Below, piece by piece: positions 35,491 to 47,894 of a stretch of DNA of 64,000 bases. The position numbers and the translations under genes were made by a program. Numbering within the stretch: the first letter of the stretch is position 1; every line of letters begins with the position of its first letter. The notes below the pieces were generated by a model that saw nothing but the letters and a program-made list of their open reading frames with translations, did no database searches and was not told where the DNA came from. Source of the DNA: Physcia stellaris (Eukaryota > Ascomycota > Lecanoromycetes > Caliciales > Physciaceae); NCBI GenBank assembly GCA_018902385.1, contig JABSSW010000016.1:186001-250000 (forward strand), written 5' to 3'.

Positions 35491-37488
35491 GACTAATTTG
35501 GCGATGAACTCGCGGTGAAATGCGAAAGTAAGTGAGTAATGGTGGTTTGGCTTTGCATTTGGTTTTGTGGCACTATTCATTAGAGCGGTGATGGCCATGT
35601 GTGTTGTAGAGGGCTAGCTTGATGAGATATCGACACCATCCATTGACTTCGCTATCTTATCACAGTCCTCATACCTTTATCACAAATGGAGCGTGACTGA
35701 ACTTATGTCTCAATTAGTTGTCGCTCATGACTTTTATGCCGAGCAAATCCTTTCGTGTAAGTGCCTTTTCGGATGCACACCCTTCGTCCACAATTCCGGA
35801 GAGTTCGAAAGACCCGGCAACAATGATGAATTCTGTTAGTGCGAGATTTAGTCCATAATTTCCTTCAATCCATTCATGTAACGATGTTAGAGGTAACCGG
35901 CGCCAGCCGAGATTGCCCCAGGTCAAAGTCGTAGACAGAGTCTGGTACCGGAGTGCGTGATGACAGTGGGTAGCTTCACATCATCAGGAGAGCTACAGTG
36001 TTTCCTATTCAATTTGCCAATTCGGAACACAGCGGGCAGTTGTCGCTGTATCATGACAGCACCCTTGGATTCCAAGTTTGGTCAAGACAATGTACCTAGG
36101 AATCATGTGGTCCTATGAACGTGTCCTAGTGCTCCCTCCCTAAGAAATTTCAGAATATCTGCAGCCAAAAAGGCCCTCCTTTCCTGATATTTTCGATAGA
36201 TTCTACCGTCGACGTGTACCAAGGAACAATCAGGCCCTTGTTCCTGTGGGGATGCCAGAGAAGGCAAGCCCAAAGCTGACAGATCGTCACCCAGATCAGT
36301 CCTTTCTTCTGGGCACTGTCAAGGCTAGTGTTTCACTACTTGTCCGAATGCTTGAACAAGAAAAACGAGTGTTCCATAAAACACCGCGGCTAGTCCACTG
36401 TCGACAGCCAGACATGGTGCCAGTGATACGGATGTCGTGCGTTTTCGCAGGATTCACTAGCTACTCAGACTAAAGTCCGTCCAGTCATTGCTAAGCAGGA
36501 GTCCAAGGCTTCTGGCTTCGCTTTCTTGGTTCCCATGCTAGCGAAACGAGCAGATGGAGAGTCCCCTGGATTGATTGTTTCTTTAGGCAAAGAAATGGTA
36601 TGTGAAGACACGCATCAGTTCCTTTACTCAATCGCTCGAATAGCGGGAGTTTTTTCTAGTAATCTTGCGCTAAATTTGTATATGTGCCTTCAAGCCAGTG
36701 CTTCAATGTGATACAGCATCCAAGAGCACAACAGGACATTCCAAACACGGGAGTGGCAAATGTTAGCGGTGAGCAATAGGGATGAACGGTCTTTCTTCCA
36801 TGCCTAGACTTTGACTAAGCAGGCGACACGCTCTTGTGCTCCGATTGGACTAATGGCGGGCAGAAACACCGTCTAATCGCATGTCCCGAGTGCATTGAAG
36901 ATATGTGGGAACCATACGCTCTATGTGGCATACCAATAAATTTCTGGGTGTCTACTGACATTGATAGGAGATTACGTAATCCTAGTGCGGGATACAAGGA
37001 CCTTCACTCAATGCTTGCTCCCACCGAACGTTTCCCTTGGGTCAAAGGTTTTTTCGAGACAGATAAGATGATTCCCATATGCTGGCCTCGGTCTAGTGCA
37101 TATCGATAAACAAGGACAGCCGCCAAGCGCACCATCAAGCGAACAAGCCGAATCGCATCGATGCGAGTTTACTGCGGGAAATACTTCGAGCTCGATTACG
37201 CACGCGACACAGCATGTCGAGCCAATGAAATCCGAACCCCCACCATAGGAATCGTAAAGGCGATGATGCATCGGAGCGGATCGTCGCAGCTGTCACATCT
37301 ATGCCGATTATTCCCACAAAGACACGGCTGGGAAAAGGGCTCACTTGGGCGGGGTTGATCTCGGTGTCGGTTTTATGGAAATCCCATAAAGACGACCTCC
37401 AAGCAAATTTATTGTCCGTCCCGGCAGTTCTTCATGGCATCTTGCCCTCAGGTTTTGATTGTACGATACCCAGGAGTAGCTGGACATC
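35491..37488. other. 2 kb without a resolved gene
   Basis: Ordinary composition. Open stretches at 36,246-36,473 +, 36,526-36,711 + and 36,834-37,109 + (CSDWTNGGQKHRLIACPECI) look weakly protein-like and could be remnants of one decayed or intron-rich gene, but I found no consistent splice model and no recognised domain. Confidence 0.4.
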
Positions 37489-38124
37489 ATGCATTTCTCC
37501 CATGCCGGTCTCCTCTTCCTTTTGCTTATGTGCAGTGTCTTTCGGACGGCTCACACGAGCGAGCTTGAAGATAGTAGCTTATCCAAAGATGTGATCCTCG
37601 AGCGCTCCTCCCTGTTGCTTCGACACGCCAATATCCCTCACAAAGGCGAATCCGCCCATCCCCCTCTTTCGAAACGTGTGCATAACCTCTGTATTCGCAA
37701 CGTGCGGATCTATAGCTTCACCGTGCCTGTCTTCCGGGCCGCAGCATCGCTCTACTCCTTTTACCATTTTATCTGGCGTCAAAGTAGCTCTGACTGGGCT
37801 GCCGTTCCTCCGCTACCTTCTCTCCGCATCACAAACGGATTCTTCTCTTTTTCACTGGTGGGAAATGGACGTCCGATACCTTGGGATATGGTGGCCGAGG
37901 TAGCGGGGAACATGGCAAGGCTGACGGCGATGGGCTTCACGGGGACATACGACATCTGGTACTTGGACAGAAGGTATGCGCATGATTGAGGGAATTCCAC
38001 CACAGCTAATTTTGGCGGCAGAGCGCGACTGGGTGATGGAGTGCTGGTACAGTTCAGGATCGGTCTTGGTGTTGGTAGTGCTGGAAGCGTGGTAGTAGAC
38101 GCGCCGTTTGATGTGATCCCGTAG
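37489..38124 (+). CDS. Secreted protein of a fungal hypothetical family, 195 aa, two exons
   Basis: Exon 1 is 37,489-37,973 and exon 2 38,022-38,124 (485 + 103 = 588 bases, 196 codons with stop). The 48-bp intron begins GTATGC and ends GGCAG and splits an Arg codon. Residues 1-24 (MHFSHAGLLFLLLMCSVFRT) are a clear signal peptide. The mature part contains IPWDMVAEVAGNMARLTAMG, then FTGTYDIWYLD, and after the intron VLVQFRIGLGVG, a beta-rich tail. The arrangement IPW-D, helix, G(F/Y)TGTYD, then hydrophobic strands recurs in small secreted fungal proteins of unknown function; I place it there from memory. Only one Cys remains in the mature part. The gene ends about 300 bases from the large retroelement nest. 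Confidence 0.7.
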
Positions 38125-38351
38125 CAGTTACAAAGTAGAAGGATGCCTTTCTCAAAAGTGTTCGAGAAGGACAATCTTGAAGCAAACCGACTTTCACAGC
38201 CGCTGCGCGATTAGCGCCTAGCGTAGCTGACTCAGCCGCATCAGAACACGCCTCATCCGATCTTCATCACTACCCGACTCTATCACTCTTATAGCAGTCT
38301 GATCGGCTTTCTCCTGCCTGAAGACAAGCTTTAGACGTTGAGTACCTGTGA

Positions 38352-38431
38352 TCAGATGTCAACATCCTCAGGTCCATACATATTCAATGGTGGGGGCTGC
38401 TCAACGTACGAGTGGTGATCTCCACCATCTC
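38352..38431 (-). pseudogene. Possible C-terminal end of a host gene cut by the retroelement nest
   Basis: Read on the minus strand from the insertion point, this stretch gives GGDHHSYVEQPPPLNMYGPE then DVDI and a stop (38,352-38,354). On the far side of the 13.3-kb insertion the minus strand (51,786-51,839) ends EQKDVVEDLEDRD in the same frame once one copy of the 5-bp duplication is removed. Both sides are hydrophilic and the frame is shared. The upstream side carries a TGA at 51,840-51,842, preceded by more acidic sequence, so the gene was broken or is not a gene. Suggestive only. Confidence 0.35.
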
Positions 38432-38585
38432 TGTTGCGAATCCAAGCCTGAGCCCGATTGGGACTAGCTTATTGCCTCTGTATATTAGCGAGCAATTTCC
38501 CATTTTCATTCGATGTATTCTACATTTACATCTTCATAGTCATAACAATCAATACATGATTATGAACTCTCATTATATTTCAACA
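38432..38585 (+). repeat. LTR of E4 (left copy)
   Basis: 154 bp, TGTTGCGAATCC to TATATTTCAACA. Still rich in CC/GG in its first 50 bases (GCCTGAGCCCGATTGGGAC), unlike its partner. Confidence 0.92.
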
Positions 38586-38825
38586 GATTATGAGTTCGAC
38601 GTTATACGCGTCGCAATTTCACGATGAACATCACATCGTTTTTTACAAACAAACAACGAGTGCACGATCGCAATTGATTTCACGATCGCAATTTGTCATT
38701 TCGAGCAAAAATTTTTCATCAACGCAACGCGTTTTCGTTACTATCAATTGTAACTAACATTGTTATAGTGAGTTTTGAGATACAAGTCACTGAAGACATA
38801 CAAGTCATTGAAATTTTACATATCA

Positions 38826-38975
38826 AATCTAATGAAACATACTCAGATCTAATGAAACATATTCAGATTTAATGAAACATACTCAGATTTAATGAAACAT
38901 ACTCAGACTCATGAAACATACTCAAATTCATGAAACATACTCAGATCTATTGAAACATATTCAGATTCATGAATA
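38826..38975. repeat. 20-bp minisatellite in E4
   Basis: About seven to eight tandem copies of a unit close to ATGAAACATACTCAGATTTA, varying by transitions and small indels. Confidence 0.9.
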
Positions 38976-39190
38976 AATGTGCAATCATTGTTGATAAATC
39001 AAAATCATTGATGTTTTTATCAAGTCATTGTTGATTGTATCATTGTTGATCATACGCAAAATCATTGTTGATAAATCAAAATCATTGACGTTTATATCAA
39101 GTCATTGTTGACTGTATCATTGCTGATCATACACAATCGTTGTTGATAAATCAAAGTCATTGATGCTATATCAAATCATTGTTGACTGAA
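38976..39190. repeat. Second tandem repeat in E4, period about 75-100 bp
   Basis: Three copies of a unit containing ATCATTGTTGATAAATCAAA, then ATCATTGATGTTTATATCAA, then GTCATTGTTGACTGTATCATT-like sequence. Confidence 0.8.
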
Positions 39191-39470
39191 AGTCATTACA
39201 AAATCATTAATCACACACATACAAAATTATCAAATTGCAAATTACAGAGTCATCAAGTTATCATTACATACAAAGTCATCAAATTGCAAATTACAAAGTC
39301 ATCAAGTTGTCATTTATCAATTATACATTATACAAAGTCATCAAGTTGCAAATTAAATCATCAAATTATTATTTATACAATTATCAAGCCATCAAGTTGC
39401 AAATTATCAAATCATCAAGCTATCATTTATACATTATCAAGCCATCAAGCTATCACTACACTATCTATAC
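39191..39470. repeat. Third tandem repeat in E4 (CATCAAGTTGCAAATTA)
   Basis: Repeated CATCAAGTTGCAAATTA and ATACAAAGTCATCAAG motifs fill the stretch up to the nested element. Together with the two preceding arrays most of the left interior of E4 is tandem repeat. Confidence 0.8.
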
Positions 39471-39475
39471 ATATC

Positions 39476-39621
39476 TCGATTTGCTGAACAGAGATGCTAA
39501 TACAAAGAAAACGCATGAAAATTCAATCGTCAAAGAAATTGCGCGAATCTTTTGCTCGTTATATTGCAAGCGATTGCTCATTGTTTTTTCTTTCTGTTTT
39601 CATTTTTCGAAACGTTTGTTT
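39476..39621 (+). repeat. Split direct repeat A1 of DIRS-type copy 1
   Basis: About 146 bp matching 50,921-51,068; shares AAATTGCGCGAAT and GCTCGTTATATTGCAAGCGA. Confidence 0.88.
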
Positions 39622-40211
39622 TCAATATATCGAAGTTTTGTATATCAACTCGCTGCTGTCTTGATGTTGCAATTTCAAATATCACTTTTTTCGATATTTT
39701 CACATCAAATCATTCATTTTTTGTTCATACACACGTCGCGTATTCACGTTGTTGTCGTCATGATCAGACAAAAAATCGTCAAGCAATCAAACGTCAACAA
39801 GTCAAATGTCAAATCTCTCAAGAAATCGAATGTCATTTTCGACGATTTCACGTTTCGTCAAACACGCTTCGTCGACGTCAAAAAAATCATTCATTTGACG
39901 TCAAATTCAACGTCGCGATCTCGATTTCGTCAGTCGTTTTTTCGTTTTTTCGATGTGAAAGAATTCGTGAACGACGAATTCATCAACGCAAGCAAACAAA
40001 AATTTCTCGTTTTCAAACGGAAGAACGACATCGACGTGACGAGATATCAAATAAAAAAAAAAATGCAATTGAAACGAAATCGTGCGATTTCGTTGATTTT
40101 TCAAATGTTTTCGTCGTCAATCAACGATGATACGTTTTTTTTGATGTCAAACGTGCATTTTATTTTTCTCGTTGTATCACAATTTTTTTTCACAATTCAT
40201 ACGCAATTGCG

Positions 40212-40834
40212 ATGTTCGCGAAATCTCGAACGTTTTTTATTGATTTCAATCAACAAATCGTGAAAATCGTTTTGTTTGTCATTTTTCCGATCATCGATCG
40301 CAAACATTTCGAAAATATTCGAATCGACAAATTCAAAATCAAAAACATGTTGAAATTCGATGAGAATTTTGTATCGACGTTAAATAAAATCACGTTTGTC
40401 GACGAAACGACTCAAATAATCAAATTCAAAAAGCATTTTTTTCGTTGTTTGATAATTTATTTTCAAATCGTTTTTTTTATCGCGTCGTCAACGATGCGAT
40501 ACGATTTGTCAATGATTCAATCAGCATACATGCGAAATCTGTTGACGATAATGAATCAAAAAATTTTCGTTTTCGTGTTGTTGTATCACGAGAAATTCGT
40601 GACTCGTATCATACTCATGAGTCAAAACAATTTCAAGTTTTGAATGAAATCATACGAAAAAGCGCGTTGAAAATTGATGAATTTGTCATCGTCAATGTCA
40701 ACGAAACGAAAAAAACAAACTATTAATTCGCAAAAAACACGTTCATCGTCGTTCGATTTTCAGTTTCGAACGACGACGTCTCGTCGATTTTTCGACAAAA
40801 ATTTCAACGATTTTTACAATCGCTTCAACGACGA
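40212..40834 (+). pseudogene. gag-like region of DIRS-type copy 1 (fossil)
   Basis: Contains FKIKNMLKFDENFVSTLNKI, FVDETTQIIKFK and, near 40,680-40,830, a Ser/Arg-rich stretch followed by FNDFYNRFNDD. The nested LTR element was inserted directly after this; the region resumes at 47,895 and soon shows the zinc knuckle CFMCQQSNHDETTC. Identified as gag-like from its place before the reverse transcriptase and the knuckle. Broken. Confidence 0.6.
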
Positions 40835-41202
40835 TGTAAGACTTCTTTTTCTGAAAGACTGATTTCTATGCATCAATTGACTAGAGTTAGAACTACAGCT
40901 CAACGTGCTTGTTATTCAGACGAATCGCTGCTTCATCAAGAACAAAATTCGTGATTTATTATGTACTCGACGATTTTCTATCGAGGTTTTCAGCGGCTAT
41001 CGCATATCGTTAATAATTGATTTATTCGTGATCTTCACAGTTTTCGAAACTAGAATCTATGAAACTTTTCTGATTACATCATTCGGCGCATATATCGAAG
41101 TCTGTTCATTAAAATTTGAGCATCAATGTCGAACAATCGTTTTTTCGTTTCTGATTTGAATCGTTGCAAGCCGTTTATTCGATTCTGATTTGCATCGTTA
41201 CA
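40835..41202 (-). repeat. LTR of E5 (left copy, 3' LTR)
   Basis: 368 bp, TGTAAGACTT to CATCGTTACA; aligned with 47,533-47,894. Confidence 0.93.
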
Positions 41203-41498
41203 CTATTTTCTTTCAACGAGATCGAAGTTTCATGAAACTTATATGTTTGACGTCGGAATCAACATTCACGTCGAATTGAGAATCGTCATTTTCGAATATC
41301 ATTCGCTTGATGACATTTTCAAGAAACTTGCTTTCGAAAACGATCTCGAACGTGACGATGAAAAGAAAGAAATGAAAAATGAAAATCTGAAAGTGTCTTA
41401 TATAGTCGAAATCACTTTCGAATTGAGATTAGTTTGATCGTTGCGACGATGACGACGATGATTGCTTGTATAATTGTTTGTTTGATGATTTTTCGTCT

Positions 41499-41680
41499 AC
41501 TGTCGATGTTTCGTTAAAATCTGAAAAACTCAATGAGAAACAGAACAAAAGAGTGCATGATCGATATAGAATGTTCTGCGAAGTTTCGCAAAGATACGAA
41601 AAGAAAATTTTTTGCTTTCTGTCGACGCCTCATTAAAATCTGAAAAATTCGATGAAAAACAGAACAAAAAAAGTGCGCGA
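41499..41680. repeat. Duplicated 65-bp segment in E5
   Basis: CTGTCGA...TTAAAATCTGAAAAA...AACAGAACAAAA occurs at 41,499-41,563 and again at 41,616-41,680. Confidence 0.8.
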
Positions 41681-43085
41681 TCTGCTGAAACAATAAAGAA
41701 ATAAAAAGATAATTGTATGTATTCGATCGAAGGCATCGAGTGGCGGAAGCACTTTCGCGGCCATGTGCTGGTTCAATGGCTCGTGCAAATGCGTTTGCTG
41801 AATTCTCGCAGACATTTGATCGAAATCTGATCAAAATGCTGTGATCTGAAATTGATTTATTCTGACGACGACGATGATTGCGAACACGTGAATGACAATG
41901 ATTCGATTGCGATGAATACTTCGACAATTTATGACTTGATAAAAAAAAAGTTCGTCAGTATGATATCTAGCTTCGATACTTAATACTGATTTTAACTCGT
42001 AGCGATTTTGTTTCGTCTTCGATTTGACGACAAAATCATTCGATCTCGATGTTGAATCATTTGACGTCTTGAATCATATGACGATGTTAAATCGCTTGAT
42101 TTATTGAATGATTTGCTTGAATTACATTGCTGAAATTTCAACGTTCGATCGTGATTTCAGTCTGTTAGATTTGCAAATTTTCTAGTCATTCAAATCTATC
42201 GAGAATTTTATTCGTTTCGAGTTTCGAGCTTCAAAATCAACAGTTGAATCTGCAACAGTTTTACGTATTTGACTCGTCACGTAAATCGTACAGACTTCGT
42301 AGTTCTACTAGATAGTGCAAATTCTATAGCACAGTTCGATTCGATAGTCAATTCGATTTAAGAATTTGAATTATCGTTCAAACGAATGAGAATCTGATAC
42401 GTCTTTGAGACGAGTTGTAATAGAAATAGTTGATAATTGATTTTTTTTTTCTTGAACTGTTTCTTTCGAACAGAAGAAAGCGAAAGCACGTCATATATGA
42501 CTGCAATAACAGAACAAGTACTAGTACAATCTGAACAATATGATTTTTGAACAGATCGTTGTTTGATCACGAAATATTTGATAATCACGAGTCGCATTAA
42601 CAATAATACAATCAAAAGTAATACTCAACTCATTCATGATTCGCAGACGGCGATCATGTAATAATGATTAAACGATAGCAAGTTGTTTGACGTTTCGTGA
42701 TCAAATCTCGATTCACAATACGTGTGAAAATTTTGATTTAATTGATAAAATCGCATCGATTCTGACGTATTTATTGATTGTAATACGATTTCTGAAAGAA
42801 AGATGATCAGCGTTCTTTGATCAAGAAACATTTAAGCGAAAAACATTGACTAAAACGCATTCATTTTGATCGATATTGCTGCTTGTCTCAGACGAGATCG
42901 AAGTCAATTCAGAAGAACGAGAATCTTATCGAAACAAATTTTCGATCGAGTCAAGGTTTTGCTCACTGATTTCATGATTTGACGTAAAGTTTTCAGAAAT
43001 TGCATTTTTTGAAACATGCATCGAGTTCTGCTGAATAAGCGAAATTGTTTCATATCGAGCATTGTTTGTTTTCGATTAATTTTAA

Positions 43086-43960
43086 TGTTTATATCTTCGA
43101 GCATGTCAACGAGCATATCGAACTTGTCAATCGAGCATCGTGACTTTGTTATATGATTATGTCATTCAAACATATTGTGTTTTTGTTGCTTGAGCATGAC
43201 AACAAACATATCGTGTTTTGAAACATGAATCAAATTTCATTCGATGTGTAAATCATGATGTTGACTGTAAGACTCGAAAAATGTGACATCAAAAATGTAT
43301 GACAAAAATAATGTTATGACTAAATCAACAATTGCAAAGCTAATTATCTTTCAAATTTCTGTTTATACAATTAGTCAATTTGCTCAATCGTACACACACT
43401 TCGAAATCTATTCGAAAGTATGAGCTTGTTGAGTTCAATCGAAAACTTGATGTTGACGTGATCAAACTGATCGTTTTCATGACTTATCGAATTTCGATGA
43501 TCGAATTGTTTGATATATTTTGCTGATTTGAATTTTGAGTGTTTTGCATTGACTCAAATCTCGTGACAGCTTTATTGCAATTATCGTATAATTAGTCTGA
43601 TTATACTGCAATACAGAAGAATGAAATGAAATTTTCGTAAAACTTGTTTTGATGCATTGTTTGTATTGCAATCGCATCATTTTGATATATTTGATTCAAA
43701 TATACGAACGAACATGTGATTTTGATTTTGCTCAACGAGTTCGTCAATTCGAGCATATGATGTTTCGACATTTCAATCTCGTCATACGGGCATGTCATTC
43801 AAACATATGTGTTTCGAGCATGCTAATCGAGCGTTTTTGCTTTCATCATGCGAACATGTCAATTCAAACATATCGTGCTTTTATTATGCGAGCATGTCAA
43901 TTAGACATTACGTGTTCGAAACATGTTGATTCAACATATCGTGTTTTTGATTTGTCACGT
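43086..43960. repeat. Dispersed GAGCATGTCAA...ACATATCGTG repeats in E5
   Basis: Roughly eight degenerate copies of a 30-50 bp unit of the form CGAGCATGTCAATTCAAACA followed by TATCGTGTTTTT, clustered at 43,086-43,230 and 43,740-43,960. Further local duplications follow at 44,214-44,360 (CACGTCAGTCA...TTCGCTATTGACT twice), 44,450-44,530 (ATGTTACGACGA twice) and 44,690-44,770 (TCGATGCGATGACGAC twice). Confidence 0.75.
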
Positions 43961-46900
43961 TAGCAATATTTGCGACGAAATATTGTAAATTCATTTGCTT
44001 TTCTGTCGATTGATTTCTTGATTTATTCAATGCTCGTCATTTTCGTCGAAGATAGTTAATTTTTTTCGAAGCGAAACAGTCAAAGAACTTTGAAGCTTTT
44101 AGAGATCAGATCGACGAGAAGTTATTTTTTTCGTCGTAAATTTATTTTGAAATCAAGACGTCACGCATTGCGATTTTTTTGAGCGTTCAAATACGTATGT
44201 TTCGTTTCATTAGTACACGTCAGTCAGTTATTTTGTTGATTCGCTATTGACTTGATAGTCTCAGAAGATTTTGATCGTTCAATTTTTATTTAATGCACGT
44301 CAGTCAATTCACTCGATTGATTCGCTATTGACTTCGTGAATTTCAAAAAATTCTGAACGTTCGCGTATTATTTGAAATTTCATGTTTTTGCATGATTTTG
44401 TTGCTAGTTCGCAATGATAGAGACTTTAGTCTATTCAAGATTACATGTTACGACGAGCATAATTTTAACATTTTCGAATATATATTCGAAATTTTAAAAA
44501 TTTCATATGTTACGACGAACATGATTTTCACAATCGCATTTCGCAATTGTAGAATTTTAGAACGTGATGCGAAGTTCGACGATTTTTTGCGAACATTTTC
44601 GTCTTTTGCATTCAATTAAAATGCGATGTTGAATTATTTTTATTTTTAATATTCATGCGACAATTGTATCGTACAATTTCGAACTCATACATTCGATGCG
44701 ATGACGACGATTCGCAATGACAAAAATTCATTGCATTCGATGCGATGACGACAATTCGCAACGACGATTTCGTGATTTTTGTCTTCTTGAAGTAAAAAGA
44801 AAAACGTAAATCTTGATGATATTCTCAGATAGTTTTGTCAATGCTTTTTGCAACGATGATCAGCAATTACGAAATGTATATTTTTTCATTTCTTTTACGA
44901 GATCGTTCGTTTTTTCAAAAGTTTGAGTCATTGTTCGATCTGAAACAGCGATTTTTAGACAAAGTCGGCAGAAAAATAGTACTAAGTGAAAAAGACAACA
45001 ATATTTTGATATTACAAATCTTCAAACGTTGCGATCTTCGACTTTTTCGCTTTTTTGTTTTTTCGAAACTCATGTGCATGTAAAACGATCGATACAACAA
45101 ACGATTGAATATCATTGATTTATCGAGCATGATCAATTGCGAATGTTCGTTTTTCAAATGATTGATCAATTCGTTCAACACGATGATAATTTTTTTACGC
45201 GTGAATCAATTGAAGCGTCGACTGTTTGCATCGTAATGCTGATGTCTTGAGTTGAGATTAATAGTTTAACATTATTGCATGCATTCTGCATTTGTGATTG
45301 AGATGATCATACAGACTAGAAAGATTTTTTTTTTGCATTGATTTTTCTGATTTTCGCAGCGACAATGAAATCAGACTGTTTAACACGTGATCATTTGATT
45401 CAAACGATTCAAGTTTTTCGTATAGCTTAAGCGCGTACGCATTCAGTTTCTTTTTCAAATGAATAAGTAGAATGATCGCATCGAGCAAGTCGAAAAAATA
45501 ACACTTGATTGAAATGATCGTGACAAATTCGAAAAATCGTTTTTTCGCAATGAGTTTTGCACGCGACGACGACGACGATGTTTCAAATGTTTGATATTGT
45601 GATTTCGACGAAATCAACAACATGATTCGAGATCGCATGTCTCAATAACACATGTGTCTTTTTTCAGAGTAGTGTTCGATACATTTCGCAATTGAATTTT
45701 CACATTGTTTTTGATCGCATTTATTTTGACAATGTTGACGAACAACTCGATTGCTTGTTGACTGAAATATACGTTCAAATCTCGATCATTTTTTCATTCG
45801 TCGACTTGAAATATAAGAAGCGATGCTCTGAATAAATTCTTGAACATGCACATCGAGATCTGAATATTTTTTGCAGCAAACATCAATTTCTCGTTGCATG
45901 CGTCATTTATACGTAATATTGAGCGTTCACAATCGACTTCAATATAGCGACAAGAATTTTTGTAAGAAATTTTTTTCAGAACGATGAGTTCCAGAACGCG
46001 CTGTTCCTTAGAAATTCGATGCTGTATCAAGCGCTGTGCGAGCGGCTCTCGTTGTTTGATAAATAACAGAAGATATAATAACGGATGCGCGATTTCGCAA
46101 TGACTGATTTCTGTGACATTGAGTCAACATTGACATTTCGTAAGTTTCTCAGATGTCTCATTTCGCTTGGCGATTTCATTGACTTTCTGCCCATACAATT
46201 TGATTTTGACAGATTCAAAAAATATGTCAATCGAATAAGAGAAGCGAGAAATGATTGAAATTGAAACTCGCGATCATACATTGATGCAAAGAGTGCAAAT
46301 TCGAACTTTTCAATTGTGACAACGTTTTGTCAAAAAATCAAATCGATTAATATGATGAAACGATCGATATTTTCTGCAAGAATTCGTTCTTCTTGATTGA
46401 TTAAATGTTCTTTTTCTTGATCGATCGTTTTTTCTAATCTGACGTTCTTTCTGATTTGACGAGTATGTGTTTCTCTTTTTGATCTATTACTTGTCTTTTT
46501 TCTTGATCGATAAACACGCTTTTTCGAAATCGTGTTATCTGTATAAATTACGACTCTTGTAGCAGACTCACTAGAGATACATCGTTGTAACAAACTCATT
46601 AAAAAATACGTCATTGTAGCAAATTCATTGTGTTGTATTGATGTGATTTCTAATGCGCTTTTTCAGATCGCATTGTTTTCGTTTTCTTGATCTTTTCTGT
46701 TTCGCTCTCGATTTTCGTTGATTTAGTTTCGGAAAAGCTTATTTTTTTCGCATTGTATTTGATGATGATAAATTGAATGTTTATGTTCGAATTTTAACAA
46801 TAGTTAAATAGACGTTTCTTTGATTTCGACGCAAAACTGATTTCGCTCATGATGCAAAACGTTTCGAACAGCGAAATTCGATTTTCGATGTGCTGATGAC

Positions 46901-47532
46901 ATTAAACGTGTTTAAACGTTGTTTGTTTATGTCATTTGCTGAATTGCAAGCGAATGTTCGATGAATTTTGAATGCAATAAAATTTCATTAAAAACATTGC
47001 TGTCTTTTTGATCATGCTGAATTCGATGAATTCTTTGATGAATTCTGAAAAATGATTCGATATTTTGAAAAACTGTTTCGTTTTCTTGATCATCTCGCTT
47101 TGATATTGAATGATACTGAGATTTCTGAATGTTGATTGAAAGTTCTTCGCTTTTTGCGATATTTTGATTTCGAATTCGTGGTGATCATCTCGTGCGTTTT
47201 ACGAGATTTATTTCGGATTGATGTAGAAAAACTGAATCGTGTCAGAAACATTTTCTTAAATCAGATCATCGTATTATTGTTTCACGCATTGACATGCAAT
47301 GAAGAGAAAAGTTGACGATGAAGATTTCGCAAATTGTTGAATGCGAATAAGATTGAATTTTCGATGATGTTCTCGATGAGATTTTCAGATTCATGTGATG
47401 ATTATTAATTGTTGCGTAACGATCGCAAACTTTATATGACTTGAAATTCTTGATCGTGATTCGTACGAAATAGACTGTATAGCGATTTCAGCCGAAAAAT
47501 GCAAATCGTGATGATTATAATAGCGATTCGAG

Positions 47533-47894
47533 TGTAAAATTTCTTTTTCTGAAAAACTGATTTGCAAGCATCAATTGACTAAAATTAGAATTACAATTCA
47601 ATATGTTTGTTATTCAGACGAATCGCTGCTTCATCAAGAGCAGGATTCGTGATCTACTATGTATTCGACGATTTTTTATCGAAACTCTCAGCGGCTATCG
47701 CATATCGCTAATAAAGAATTTATTCGTGATCTTCACAGCCCCCGAAACTAGAATCTGTGGAATTTTTTTGATTACATCATTCGGCGCATGAAAGTCTGCT
47801 CATTAAAATTTGAATCAAAATCTGAAAATCGTTTATTCGTTTCTGATCTGAATCGTTGCAAATCGTTTATTCGACTCTGATCTGAATCGTTACA
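47533..47894 (-). repeat. LTR of E5 (right copy, 5' LTR)
   Basis: 362 bp, TGTAAAATTT to AATCGTTACA. Contains CAGCCCCCGAAAC where the left copy has CAGTTTTCGAAAC. Confidence 0.93.

Larger units (their letters stand above)
40835..47894 (-). mobile_element. 7-kb LTR element E5 without recognisable pol (LARD-like), innermost layer (fossil)
   Basis: LTRs of 368 and 362 bp (40,835-41,202 and 47,533-47,894) with TG...CA ends and a perfect 5-bp duplication GACGA (40,830-40,834 and 47,895-47,899). A purine tract GAAAGAAAATAG on the minus strand abuts the left LTR, so it reads leftward. The 6.3-kb interior has no reverse transcriptase, integrase or protease signature, only short minus-strand stretches of unclear origin (for example 45,258-45,638 and 46,330-46,614), and many short local duplications. 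That is the profile of a large non-autonomous LTR derivative. It is less AT-rich than its surroundings and probably the youngest of the nest, but still mutated. Confidence 0.88.

Noticed and set aside
38826-39470. Evenly repeated units resembling a CRISPR array
   Set aside because: The units are contiguous and degenerate with no unique spacers, and the setting is eukaryotic and inside an LTR element.
41740-41800. GC-normal patch with GGTTCAAT as a tRNA gene
   Set aside because: I could not fold acceptor, D, anticodon and T arms around it on either strand.
45258-45638. Minus-strand 126-codon frame in E5 as a host gene
   Set aside because: It lies inside an LTR element, has no recognised domain and shows the same mutated composition; treated as element debris.
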